Assembly: GCF_001421665.1 (NCBI RefSeq)
Contig: NZ_LMKV01000033.1
Coordinates: forward strand, 62,001 to 126,000
From: Sphingobium sp. Leaf26
GTDB lineage: Bacteria; Pseudomonadota; Alphaproteobacteria; Sphingomonadales; Sphingomonadaceae
Direction: 5' to 3'
DNA: 64,000 nt
Part shown: in pieces, positions 18,223 to 25,559 of the stretch
Layout: the number at the start of each line of letters is the position of its first letter
How positions within the stretch are numbered: position 1 is the stretch's first letter
Translations under genes and position numbers: made by a program
Notes under the pieces: generated by a model
Database searches by the model: none
What the model saw: the letters and a program-made list of their open reading frames with translations, nothing else
Told to the model about the DNA's origin: nothing

Positions 18223-18251
18223 ATGTTACAATGCACCCACAGGACTGTCAC
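18223..18251 (-). promoter_or_regulatory. Candidate promoter for the TonB receptor
   Basis: On the minus strand GTGACA (18251-18246) and TAACAT (18228-18223) are spaced by 17 bp, 5/6 and 4/6 matches to the sigma-70 consensus. This predicts a leader of about 115 nt. The rest of the 309-bp gap 18102-18410 is AT-richer than the genes around it, and I see no reading frame, Fur-like box or RNA gene there that I can support. Confidence 0.3.
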
Positions 18252-18410
18252 ATTCCTCTCCCGCCCCACCCGCTCAGGCTTCGGGACACCCCGCCTTTGA
18301 TGATAATTTATTGAAGTTTAATGACAATTTGTCAGCGAGCGGCATCAGTTTAACACTGGTGCAATTTTGCAACGCAGCAGGAATTTTTGTGCAGCGCACA
18401 CAGACGCAAT

Positions 18411-18439
18411 AAAAAAGGGCCGGCAATTGCTGCCGGCCC
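18411..18439 (-). terminator. Rho-independent terminator after clpX
   Basis: GGGCCGGCA-ATTGC-TGCCGGCCC (18417-18439) with a run of six A on its left side, i.e. six U in the minus-strand transcript, 32 bp after the clpX stop. Confidence 0.9.
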
Positions 18440-18470
18440 CTGATTTTATACGGGTAGAAAGGGGGTTAAA

Positions 18471-19739
18471 TCAGGCCGCGTCCTCGGCCCGCTTTTCCTT
18501 TTCGCTGAACACCCGAATCGGTTCCTTGGTGCCGGCGACGACGTCCTTGTCGACCACCACTTCGCCGACGCCCTGCATCGAGGGGAGGTCGAACATGGTG
18601 TCGAGCAGGATCGCTTCCAGAATGGAACGCAGGCCGCGGGCACCGGTCTTGCGCTCGATCGCCTTCTTCGCGATCGCGGTCAGGGCGTCGTCGGTGAAGC
18701 TGAGTTCGACATTCTCCATGTCGAACAGCTTGCCATATTGCTTGACCAGCGCGTTCTTCGGCTCGACCAGGATCTTGACCAACGCGGTCACGTCCAGATC
18801 CTCCAGCGTCGCGATGACGGGCAGACGACCGACAAATTCGGGGATCAGGCCAAATTTGAGCAGATCTTCCGGCTCGCTCTGACGCAGCAACTCGCCGGTC
18901 CTGCGCTCTTCGGGGGCCGCGACATGAGCGCCGAAACCGATCGACTTGGCTTCCAGACGGTCGCCGATGATCTTTTCGAGGCCCGCGAACGCACCGCCGC
19001 AGATGAACAGGATGTTGGTCGTGTCGACCTGAAGGAATTCCTGCTGCGGATGCTTGCGGCCGCCCTGCGGCGGAACGGAGGCGGTGGTGCCTTCCATCAG
19101 CTTGAGCAACGCCTGCTGCACGCCCTCGCCCGATACGTCGCGGGTGATCGACGGGTTTTCGGCCTTGCGGCTGATCTTGTCGATTTCGTCGATATAGACG
19201 ATGCCGCGCTGTGCCTTCTCGACATTATAGTCGGACGCCTGGAGCAGCTTGAGAATGATATTCTCGACATCCTCACCGACATAGCCGGCTTCGGTCAGCG
19301 TGGTCGCGTCGGCCATGGTGAAGGGCACGTCGAACGTCTTCGCCAGCGTCTGCGCCAGCAAGGTCTTGCCGCAGCCGGTCGGGCCGACGAGCAGGATGTT
19401 CGACTTGGCCAGTTCCACCTCACCGGGCTTGGAGCCGTGGTTGAGACGCTTGTAATGGTTATGGACGGCGACCGACAGGACGCGCTTTGCGCGCTTCTGG
19501 CCGATCACATAATCGTCGAGGACATCGCAGATTTCCTGCGGGGTCGGCACGCCGCCATCCTTCTTGCCGACGAGACCGCCCTTGGTCTCCTCGCGGATGA
19601 TGTCGTTGCACAGTTCCACGCATTCGTCGCAGATGAACACGGTCGGTCCTGCGATCAGCTTGCGCACTTCATGCTGCGACTTCCCGCAGAAGGAGCAGTA
19701 CAATGTGCTTTTCGAATCCGAACCGGTAAGCTTAGTCAT
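18471..19739 (-). CDS. clpX: ATP-dependent Clp protease ATP-binding subunit ClpX
   Basis: AAA+ unfoldase that recognises tagged substrates and feeds ClpP. The 422-residue product has the N-terminal zinc-binding domain with Cys15, Cys18, Cys37 and Cys40, the Walker A motif G-P-T-G-C-G-K-T (residues 119-126), Walker [11 protein letters not shown] and the ClpP-docking I-G-F loop region (S-I-G-F-G-A). It follows clpP with a 140-bp gap. In alphaproteobacteria ClpXP degrades CtrA through CpdR, whose phosphorylation depends on ChpT, also encoded in this window. Confidence 0.98.
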   Translation of the reverse strand: MTKLTGSDSKSTLYCSFCGKSQHEVRKLIAGPTVFICDECVELCNDIIREETKGGLVGKKDGGVPTPQEICDVLDDYVIGQKRAKRVLSVAVHNHYKRLNHGSKPGEVELAKSNILLVGPTGCGKTLLAQTLAKTFDVPFTMADATTLTEAGYVGEDVENIILKLLQASDYNVEKAQRGIVYIDEIDKISRKAENPSITRDVSGEGVQQALLKLMEGTTASVPPQGGRKHPQQEFLQVDTTNILFICGGAFAGLEKIIGDRLEAKSIGFGAHVAAPEERRTGELLRQSEPEDLLKFGLIPEFVGRLPVIATLEDLDVTALVKILVEPKNALVKQYGKLFDMENVELSFTDDALTAIAKKAIERKTGARGLRSILEAILLDTMFDLPSMQGVGEVVVDKDVVAGTKEPIRVFSEKEKRAEDAA

Positions 19740-19879
19740 TCGCCATTCTCTCTTCCCCCCCGGTTTACAGTCACCAGAACCGCATTCGGTGAGGGATTTT
19801 CTGGTCCAAAGGCCATTCTAGACCGCGGCACGCCCGTTCCACAAGGGGTGAAAGTGACGCGCCGGGGTAAAGATTGTCT

Positions 19880-20515
19880 TTAAGCCTCGTTAGGATCGAC
19901 CGCGACCGGACGACGATCGAACACTTCGTCGACGAGGCCAAAGGCCTTGGCCTCGTCCGCTTCGAGGAAGGTATCGCGGTCCATCGCCTTTTCGACCGCT
20001 TCCAGCGTCTGGCCGGTATATTTGACGTACAGGTCGTTCAGGCGACGGCGGATGCGCAGGATTTCCTTCGCCTGAATCTCGATATCCGACGCCATGCCCT
20101 GCGCGCCACCCGATGGCTGATGCACCATGATGCGGGCGTTGGCGAGGGCGATACGCTTGCCCGGCTCACCGGCGGCGAGCAGGAAACTGCCCATCGAAGC
20201 GGCCTGACCGATGCAGACGGTGCCGACCTGCGGACGGATATATTTCATCGTGTCATGGATCGCCATGCCGGCCGTCACCACGCCGCCGGGCGAGTTGATG
20301 TACATCCAGATGTCCTTCTTCGGATTTTCCGATTCGAGGAACAGCAACTGGGCGACGATCAGCGAGGCCATATGATCCTCGACCTGGCCGGTGACGAAGA
20401 TGATCCGCTCACGCAGCAGCCGCGAAAAAATGTCGAAGCTGCGCTCGCCACGGTTCGACTGTTCGATGACGATGGGAACCAGCGCGGCCATGGGATCGGA
20501 CATGATATCGGTCAT
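19880..20515 (-). CDS. clpP: ATP-dependent Clp protease proteolytic subunit ClpP
   Basis: Serine protease that forms the double-heptamer chamber of ClpXP/ClpAP. The 211-residue product has the triad Ser107 (Q-A-A-S-M-G), His132 (M-V-H-Q-P-S-G-G) and Asp181 (M-D-R-D-T-F-L). The short N-terminal part before S-F-D-I-F-S-R-L-L is presumably the propeptide. Two in-frame ATGs (20515 and 20503) are possible starts. It is upstream of clpX on the same strand; a glycosyltransferase gene separates it from tig. Confidence 0.98.
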   Translation of the reverse strand: MTDIMSDPMAALVPIVIEQSNRGERSFDIFSRLLRERIIFVTGQVEDHMASLIVAQLLFLESENPKKDIWMYINSPGGVVTAGMAIHDTMKYIRPQVGTVCIGQAASMGSFLLAAGEPGKRIALANARIMVHQPSGGAQGMASDIEIQAKEILRIRRRLNDLYVKYTGQTLEAVEKAMDRDTFLEADEAKAFGLVDEVFDRRPVAVDPNEA

Positions 20516-20605
20516 TTTGCTCTTTCAGGATGGTTGCTTTTGCCCAGCCCCTACATCGGGACAAAAGGCGAATGGTTCAAGGGGGAACGGCAGTCCCCCG
20601 CCCTT

Positions 20606-21583
20606 TCAGTCGCGACGGGCGTAGTCGGACGGCGCGCGGAAGGCGAGATAGGCAAGGCGGCGCACTTCACGGCGACCGCGCACGACCGTATCGAGGATGA
20701 GGCCGCACATGGCGGACAGGGTCGCCAGGATCATGACGCCGGTGACGAGGATCGCCGTCGGAAAACGCGGGACGAGACCGGTGTCGAGATAGGTGACGAT
20801 CAGCGGTGCCGCCAGGCCCAGCGCGAGCGCGGCAAGGAAGGCCGCGATGATGCCGAAGAAGAGGATCGGCCGCTCTATGCGATAGAGGGTGATGATCGTG
20901 CGGAGGATACGGAAACCGTCGCGATAGGTGCTGAGCTTGCTCACCGATCCTTCGGGACGGGCGCCATAGGCGGTCATGACTTCCGATACGGGCATGGCGA
21001 GTTCGAGCGCGTGGACGCTGATTTCCGTCTCGATCTCGAAACCGGCAGACAGGACCGGGAAGCTCTTGACGAAGCGGCGGGAAAAGACGCGGTAACCTGA
21101 CAGGATATCGGTGAAGCTGCGGCCGAACAACTGCTTGAGCAAGCTGGTCAGCGCCCAATTGCCGAAGCGGTGCCCGCGGCGATAGGCTTCCTCCACCTCC
21201 GACTTGCGGGCACCCACGACCATGTCGAGATTATCCTCCAGCATGGCGGCGATCATCTGCGGCGCGGCGGCGGCCTCATAGGTCGCGTCGCCATCCGCCA
21301 TGATGTAGATATCGGCATCGACGTCGGCGAACATGCGGCGCACGACATGGCCCTTGCCCTGCTGCGTCACGCGGCGGACGATGGCCCCTGCCCCGGCCGC
21401 CAGTTCGCGGCTGCCGTCGGTGCTGTTGTTATCGAAGACATAGATGTCGGCGGCGGGCAGCGCGCGGCGAAAATCCTCCACCGTCTGCACGATCGCGCCG
21501 GCTTCATTATAGCAGGGCAGGATGACCGCGACGCGCGGTGTCGCGACGGCCGTTTCGCTATTCACTGCGGGAAATTCCTTCAT
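20606..21583 (-). CDS. Family 2 glycosyltransferase with two C-terminal membrane helices (DPM/GtrB-like)
   Basis: Probable polyprenyl-phosphate sugar synthase or related GT2, 325 residues. The GT-A domain starts V-A-V-I-L-P-C-Y-N-E-A-G-A-I, has D-N-N-S-T-D-G-S and the metal-binding D-x-D in M-A-D-G-D-A-T, then D-I-L-S-G-Y-R-V-F-S. Two hydrophobic helices (about residues 238-262 and 275-297) end the protein, as in dolichyl/undecaprenyl-phosphate sugar synthases. Such enzymes charge the lipid carrier used by GT-C enzymes, and two GT-C-like proteins are encoded elsewhere in the window. It lies between tig and clpP on their strand, an unusual insertion in an otherwise conserved order. Sugar specificity is unknown. 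Confidence 0.85.
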   Translation of the reverse strand: MKEFPAVNSETAVATPRVAVILPCYNEAGAIVQTVEDFRRALPAADIYVFDNNSTDGSRELAAGAGAIVRRVTQQGKGHVVRRMFADVDADIYIMADGDATYEAAAAPQMIAAMLEDNLDMVVGARKSEVEEAYRRGHRFGNWALTSLLKQLFGRSFTDILSGYRVFSRRFVKSFPVLSAGFEIETEISVHALELAMPVSEVMTAYGARPEGSVSKLSTYRDGFRILRTIITLYRIERPILFFGIIAAFLAALALGLAAPLIVTYLDTGLVPRFPTAILVTGVMILATLSAMCGLILDTVVRGRREVRRLAYLAFRAPSDYARRD

Positions 21584-21665
21584 CGCCTCTCACGCCCTGC
21601 CTGATCGTCCGGACGGCATGGCGCATCATCCTTAATATTTCATCTGCCATGGCGCGCCATCAATG

Positions 21666-21700
21666 AAAAGCGCCCGCGCTTCCCACGGAAGCCGGGCGCT
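21666..21700 (-). terminator. Probable terminator after tig
   Basis: On the minus strand an interrupted stem, AGCGCCCGGCTTCC with GGAAGCGCGGGCGCT around GTG, is followed by TTTTC. It begins 22 bp after the tig stop. Confidence 0.7.
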
Positions 21701-21722
21701 CATCATGTCGGCAAGGACGGGC

Positions 21723-23324
21723 TTATTCGGCCTTGGCGGCAGCCTTCTTGGGAGCAGCCTTCTTCTTGGGCTTCTCTTCTGCGGCAGCGTCTTCGGCGAC
21801 AGCGTCGTCCTTCTTGGCAGCAGCCTTCTTCGGCGCGGCCTTCTTGGGTGCTACGTCTTCGGCGGTTTCTTCGGCCTTCACCTCGTCAACGGCTTCTTCA
21901 GCCTTCTTCTTGGGTGCAGCCTTCTTCGCCTTGGGCTTTTCGTCATGATGGTCATGACCGCAGTCGGGGCCGTGGACGTGGGGCTTCAGATCGCCATCTT
22001 CGGCTTCGATCGCGGCTTCCAGTTCCTCACGGCTGACGGCACGATCGGTGACTTCCGCCTTTTCGAACAGGAAGTCGACGACCTTGTCCTCATAGAGGGG
22101 CGCGCGCAGTTGGGCGGCCGCCATCGGGTCCTGGCGGACATACTGGACGAAACGCTCGCGGTCCTGCGGGCCGTACTGCTGCGCAGCCTGCATGATCAGG
22201 CGGTTCATTTCCTGATCGTTGACGATGACGCCATTGGCCTGGCCGATTTCCGAGAGGAGCAGGCCGAGGCGGACGCGACGCACGGCGATCGCGCGATAAT
22301 CCTCCTTTTCCGCTTCCATTTCGGCGATCGCGGCGGCCGGATCTTCCTCATGGGTCGCTTCATGCTGAAGCTGCTGCCAGATCTGGTCGAATTCTGCTTC
22401 CACCATGCTGGGCGGCACGTCGAAATCATGGGCGGCGGCGAGCTGGTCGAGCAGCTTGCGCTTCATGTGGGTGCGGGTCAGGCCGTTATGCTCCTGCTCG
22501 ATCTGGCCCTTGAGCAGCTCCTTGAGCTTGTCCAGACCTTCCAGCCCCAGCGACTTGGCAAATTCTTCGTCAACCTTGGGCTTGTCGGCGTTCAGGATCG
22601 ACTGGACGGTGACGTCGAAGGTCGCTTCCTTGCCCGCCAGATGCTCGGCGCCATAATCTTCGGGGAAGGTGACGGTAATCGTCTTTTCTTCGCCCTTCTT
22701 CACGCCGGTGAGCTGTTCTTCGAAGCCGGGGATGAACTGTCCGGCACCGATCTTGAGGTTCACGCCTTCGGCCGAACCGCCTTCGAACGCTTCACCATCG
22801 ACCTTGCCGACGAAATCGATCTTCAGCGTGTCGCCGTCCTTCGCCTTGTGGCTGGCGGCGTGCTCTTCGAGCGCGCCCTGCTGGCTGGCGATGCGGCCGG
22901 CGGCCTCATCGACCTGCGCGTCCGCGACCTCTACGGTCAGGCGCTCCAGCTTCAGACCATCGACGCTGGGCGCCGCGATTTCGGGCAGCACTTCCAGCGC
23001 GACCTTGATTTCGGCGTCCTTGCCGAATTCGAAGCCTTCGTCCAGTTCGACGGAGGGCTGCATCGCAGGACGCAGCTTCTGGTCGGCGATCAGCTTCTGG
23101 ATGCTTTCCTGGATGCTGTTGTTCAGGGCGTCGCGCTGAAGCGATTCACCGTGCATCTTCTTCACAAGGTTGGCAGGCACCTTGCCGGCGCGGAAGCCGG
23201 GCATGCGCACTTGCGGTGCGATAGCCTGCACTTCCTTATCGACACGGGCGTCGATGTCCTTCGACGTGATGGTTACGGTGTAGGCGCGCTTAAGGCCCTC
23301 GTTCAACGTCTCGACAGTCTGCAT
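21723..23324 (-). CDS. tig: Trigger factor with long basic, His/Cys-containing C-terminal tail
   Basis: Ribosome-bound chaperone and peptidyl-prolyl isomerase. The start at ATG 23324 (MQTVETLNEGLKRAY) is preferred over 23336. The ribosome-binding region shows P-G-F-R-A-G-K-V-P, the contact loop at the tunnel exit; the FKBP-like domain lies around residues 150-240 and the helical chaperone domain after it. The product is 533 residues against about 430 in E. coli. The excess is a tail from about residue 445: H-V-H-G-P-D-C-G-H-D-H-H (449-460), then repeats of A-A-P-K-K alternating with acidic stretches. The tail resembles histone H1-like low-complexity regions and could bind metal or nucleic acid (inference). 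tRNA-Leu lies just upstream. Confidence 0.95.
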   Translation of the reverse strand: MQTVETLNEGLKRAYTVTITSKDIDARVDKEVQAIAPQVRMPGFRAGKVPANLVKKMHGESLQRDALNNSIQESIQKLIADQKLRPAMQPSVELDEGFEFGKDAEIKVALEVLPEIAAPSVDGLKLERLTVEVADAQVDEAAGRIASQQGALEEHAASHKAKDGDTLKIDFVGKVDGEAFEGGSAEGVNLKIGAGQFIPGFEEQLTGVKKGEEKTITVTFPEDYGAEHLAGKEATFDVTVQSILNADKPKVDEEFAKSLGLEGLDKLKELLKGQIEQEHNGLTRTHMKRKLLDQLAAAHDFDVPPSMVEAEFDQIWQQLQHEATHEEDPAAAIAEMEAEKEDYRAIAVRRVRLGLLLSEIGQANGVIVNDQEMNRLIMQAAQQYGPQDRERFVQYVRQDPMAAAQLRAPLYEDKVVDFLFEKAEVTDRAVSREELEAAIEAEDGDLKPHVHGPDCGHDHHDEKPKAKKAAPKKKAEEAVDEVKAEETAEDVAPKKAAPKKAAAKKDDAVAEDAAAEEKPKKKAAPKKAAAKAE

Positions 23325-23382
23325 CTCTTCTCTCAAACGCTTTCTTCAGCTGAATTTCGGTGGCGTCGCCGCAGGCGGCGTC

Positions 23383-23467
23383 TGGTGCGGGCGAAGGGAC
23401 TCGAACCCCCACATCATACGATACCAGAACCTAAATCTGGCGCGTCTACCAGTTTCGCCACGCCCGC
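23383..23467 (-). tRNA. tRNA-Leu (anticodon TAG)
   Basis: An 85-nt class II tRNA with acceptor stem GCGGGCG/CGCCCGC, anticodon stem CCAGA/TCTGG around TTTAGGT (anticodon TAG, reading CTA and other CTN codons), a long variable arm, T-loop GGTTCGAGTCC, discriminator A and encoded CCA. It lies about 60 bp upstream of tig on the same strand. Confidence 0.96.
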
Positions 23468-23591
23468 ATCGGTCGCCGGTCGGCGCGGCATAGAGAAAAG
23501 CGCGGTAAGAGGCAAGCTATAGTGGCATGCCCCATTGGAACCGCGATGCTGCCCGAACGTAGGTCCGTTGCATTACAAAGGAGAGACAGAC

Positions 23592-23789
23592 ATGGCCACC
23601 CGCCCGGACAGCAATCCCGACGGCCTTCCCCCGCCCGACCGGATCGAACCGCAATCGCCCGACGAGATGCCCCCGCCCAACACGCCGACCGAGGCGCCAA
23701 TGACGGAGCCGGATGAAATCAGCCCCGTCGGCCCGGATTATGACCAGCCCGACAGCGCCCCGGTGGAACTGCCGCCGCCGCCCGATTGA
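23592..23789 (+). CDS. Small Pro/Asp-rich disordered protein, 65 residues
   Basis: I do not recognise a domain. The ATG at 23592 has a good Shine-Dalgarno (AAAGGAGAG, 23577-23585), which supports translation; the longer frame from 23535 has none. The product is very rich in Pro, Asp, Glu and Ser, ends P-P-P-P-D, has no cysteine and no hydrophobic segment, and should be acidic and unfolded in the cytoplasm. The pattern P-P-P-D/N-x-x-x-E recurs three times. No function can be inferred. The following 221 bp up to the sigma factor start hold no further gene I can support. Confidence 0.65.
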   Translation: MATRPDSNPDGLPPPDRIEPQSPDEMPPPNTPTEAPMTEPDEISPVGPDYDQPDSAPVELPPPPD

Positions 23790-24010
23790 GGCGCGTGGTC
23801 GGATCGGCAAAGGATTGCGAAGACATATGTGTGCGCTAGCGGCAACATATCCACAATTAATTTGCGATCGCGGGAACCATTTTGGTCGTTTGCCGAAAAA
23901 TGCCCCTTCGACGGCTGGACAGGCCCCTGCAACCATGATTGAAATATGTCATCGAGAAGACAGAAAGATAAAAATTGGAGAGGCGCGGCTGACAAAATAA
24001 GGGGGTCATC

Positions 24011-24616
24011 GTGCATAGGGTTCGCGCTAAACTAGACTGGTTCAAGACGGTCATCCTGCCGCAGGAAGCAGCCCTTCGTGGTCGCCTCCGCAGAATATTG
24101 CCATCCACCCATGAATTGGAGGATATGGTCGCAGAGGTTTTGGCCCGCGCCTATGCCACGGAAAATTGGGAGAATGTGACGACAGGTCGCGCCTATCTGT
24201 TCACCATCGCCCGCAACCTCGTCATCGACACGGCGCGGCGTAACAAGGTGGTGAGTTTCGAAACCATCGCCGATCTGGAATTGCTGGGCGGCGAGAATAA
24301 TATCGAAGCACAACTGCACGCCCGCGAAGCATTGCGCCAGGTCGAGGCGATCGTCGAGTCGCTGCCGACCCAATGCCGCCGCGTATTCATTTTGCGCCGC
24401 ATCCACGAAAAATCGATGCTGGAGATAGCGGAGGAAATGTCCCTATCCGTTTCTACTGTTGAAAAACATCTGGCCAAAGCCATCGCGATAGTTATGCGGG
24501 CCTGGGCAGAACGTGAGGAAACGGACTTCGAGCGTGCAGGCGTCGGGACCAGGTTCGAACAGCGGCGACAGGGACGCGATAGAGGCACAGGCCGCATGCC
24601 TGCTAGCCCGGCTTAA
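24011..24616 (+). CDS. ECF (FecI-type) RNA polymerase sigma factor
   Basis: Extracytoplasmic-function sigma factor controlled by the adjacent FecR-like protein. Start is GTG 24011 with AAGGGGG 5 bp ahead. Region 2 is seen at E-L-E-D-M-V-A-E-V-L-A-R-A-Y and G-R-A-Y-L-F-T-I-A-R-N-L-V-I-D-T-A-R-R. Region 4 ends in M-L-E-I-A-E-E-M-S-L-S-V-S-T-V-E-K-H-L-A-K-A. About 30 residues of Arg/Gly-rich sequence follow region 4, more than in most FecI proteins. This extension is encoded in DNA shared with the start of fecR in another frame (104-bp overlap). Target promoters are unknown. Confidence 0.9.
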   Translation: MHRVRAKLDWFKTVILPQEAALRGRLRRILPSTHELEDMVAEVLARAYATENWENVTTGRAYLFTIARNLVIDTARRNKVVSFETIADLELLGGENNIEAQLHAREALRQVEAIVESLPTQCRRVFILRRIHEKSMLEIAEEMSLSVSTVEKHLAKAIAIVMRAWAEREETDFERAGVGTRFEQRRQGRDRGTGRMPASPA

Positions 24617-25553
24617 CAGCGCCCCCAGTCCGCAAGACGAAGCAGATATCTGCGCCTGGGTCGAAAGCGACCCGCGCCACGCCGTAGCTTTCGCCCATGC
24701 CGAAGCCGCATGGGAAGCCGCCGAGCGGCTGAAGAGCGCCGCCGCCGACATCACGCTGCCGCCCATGGCCGTGATCGTCAGCGAGGAACAGCAGCGCCGC
24801 CTGTCGCGCAACATCATGATCGCCGCCGCCGTCGCGGTACTTTTCTTCATCGTCGCCGCGATCGTCACCGTGCGCACGTTCAGCGGCATCGACCGCTATC
24901 AGACCGACATTGGCGAATTGCGCGACATCGCGCTGGACGACGGGTCCGTCCTGCACCTCAACAGCGACAGCGAGGCGGAGGTCCGCTTCACCGCCAACGG
25001 CCGCAAGGTGCGGATCATCAGGGGCGAAGCGTCCTTCGATGTCGCCCATGACCAGAAGCGCCCCTTCGACGTCGAGGCCCGGTCGGCAGTGATCCGGGCG
25101 GTCGGCACTGCGTTCAACGTACGGATGCGCCCGTCGATCGTCGAACTGACGGTGACCCAAGGCGCGGTGACGGTCCATTCGGGCGGCAGCACGGCGCAGA
25201 AGGTCGCGGCCGGCAGCGGTGCCGTGATCCAGCCGCGCACCATCGCCCTCACCCGTCTTGGTTCCAAGCTGATCGACCAGCGCACCGCCTGGCGCGAGCA
25301 GATGGTCGAGCTGGACGGCGAAACGATCGAGCAGGCGGCCGGAGAGTTCAATCGCTATCGCGCGACGCCGATCCTGATCGGCGATTCGCGCGTGTCGGCG
25401 CTGCGCATCGGCGGGCGCTTCCGTATCAACGACAGCCGGGAATTCCTGTCGGCGCTGCAACTGAGCCTGCCGATCCGCGCGGTTCATGGCGAAGATGGAT
25501 CGGTGATGCTGCTCTATCGCGACGACGAACCGGCAGCGCTGGCGGCCAACTGA
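24513..25553 (+). CDS. FecR-type transmembrane anti-sigma regulator
   Basis: Single-pass inner-membrane protein that holds or activates the FecI-type sigma factor. Residues 22-75 form the cytoplasmic DUF4880 domain (A-I-E-A-Q-A-A-C-L-L-A-R-L through A-H-A-E-A-A-W-E-A-A-E-R-L). A membrane helix lies at 101-120. The periplasmic FecR domain follows (L-D-D-G-S-V-L-H-L-N-S-D-S, then G-E-A-S-F-D-V-A-H-D, and V-R-A-V-G-T-A-F-N-V-R). The start is a GTG (24513 or 24534); since DUF4880 begins at about 24576, real overlap with the sigma gene is at least 40 bp. No TonB receptor with an STN domain lies nearby. The gene ends 6 bp from the convergent GT-C gene. Confidence 0.9.
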   Translation: MRKRTSSVQASGPGSNSGDRDAIEAQAACLLARLNSAPSPQDEADICAWVESDPRHAVAFAHAEAAWEAAERLKSAAADITLPPMAVIVSEEQQRRLSRNIMIAAAVAVLFFIVAAIVTVRTFSGIDRYQTDIGELRDIALDDGSVLHLNSDSEAEVRFTANGRKVRIIRGEASFDVAHDQKRPFDVEARSAVIRAVGTAFNVRMRPSIVELTVTQGAVTVHSGGSTAQKVAAGSGAVIQPRTIALTRLGSKLIDQRTAWREQMVELDGETIEQAAGEFNRYRATPILIGDSRVSALRIGGRFRINDSREFLSALQLSLPIRAVHGEDGSVMLLYRDDEPAALAAN

Positions 25554-25559
25554 GGCATC

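Noticed and set aside
21733-21948. Ala/Ser/Phe-rich plus-strand frame opposite the trigger factor tail
   Set aside because: It is a mirror of the low-complexity Lys/Ala-rich tail codons of tig, not an independent gene.
23860-23900. GGAAC and CGTT words upstream of the ECF sigma gene as a general-stress (EcfG-type) promoter
   Set aside because: The two words are only 9 bp apart, while 16-17 bp is needed.
15528-25553. TonB receptor at 15.5-18.1 kb as partner of the FecI/FecR pair
   Set aside because: It has no STN signalling domain, is on the opposite strand and has the clpX-tig block between it and fecIR.
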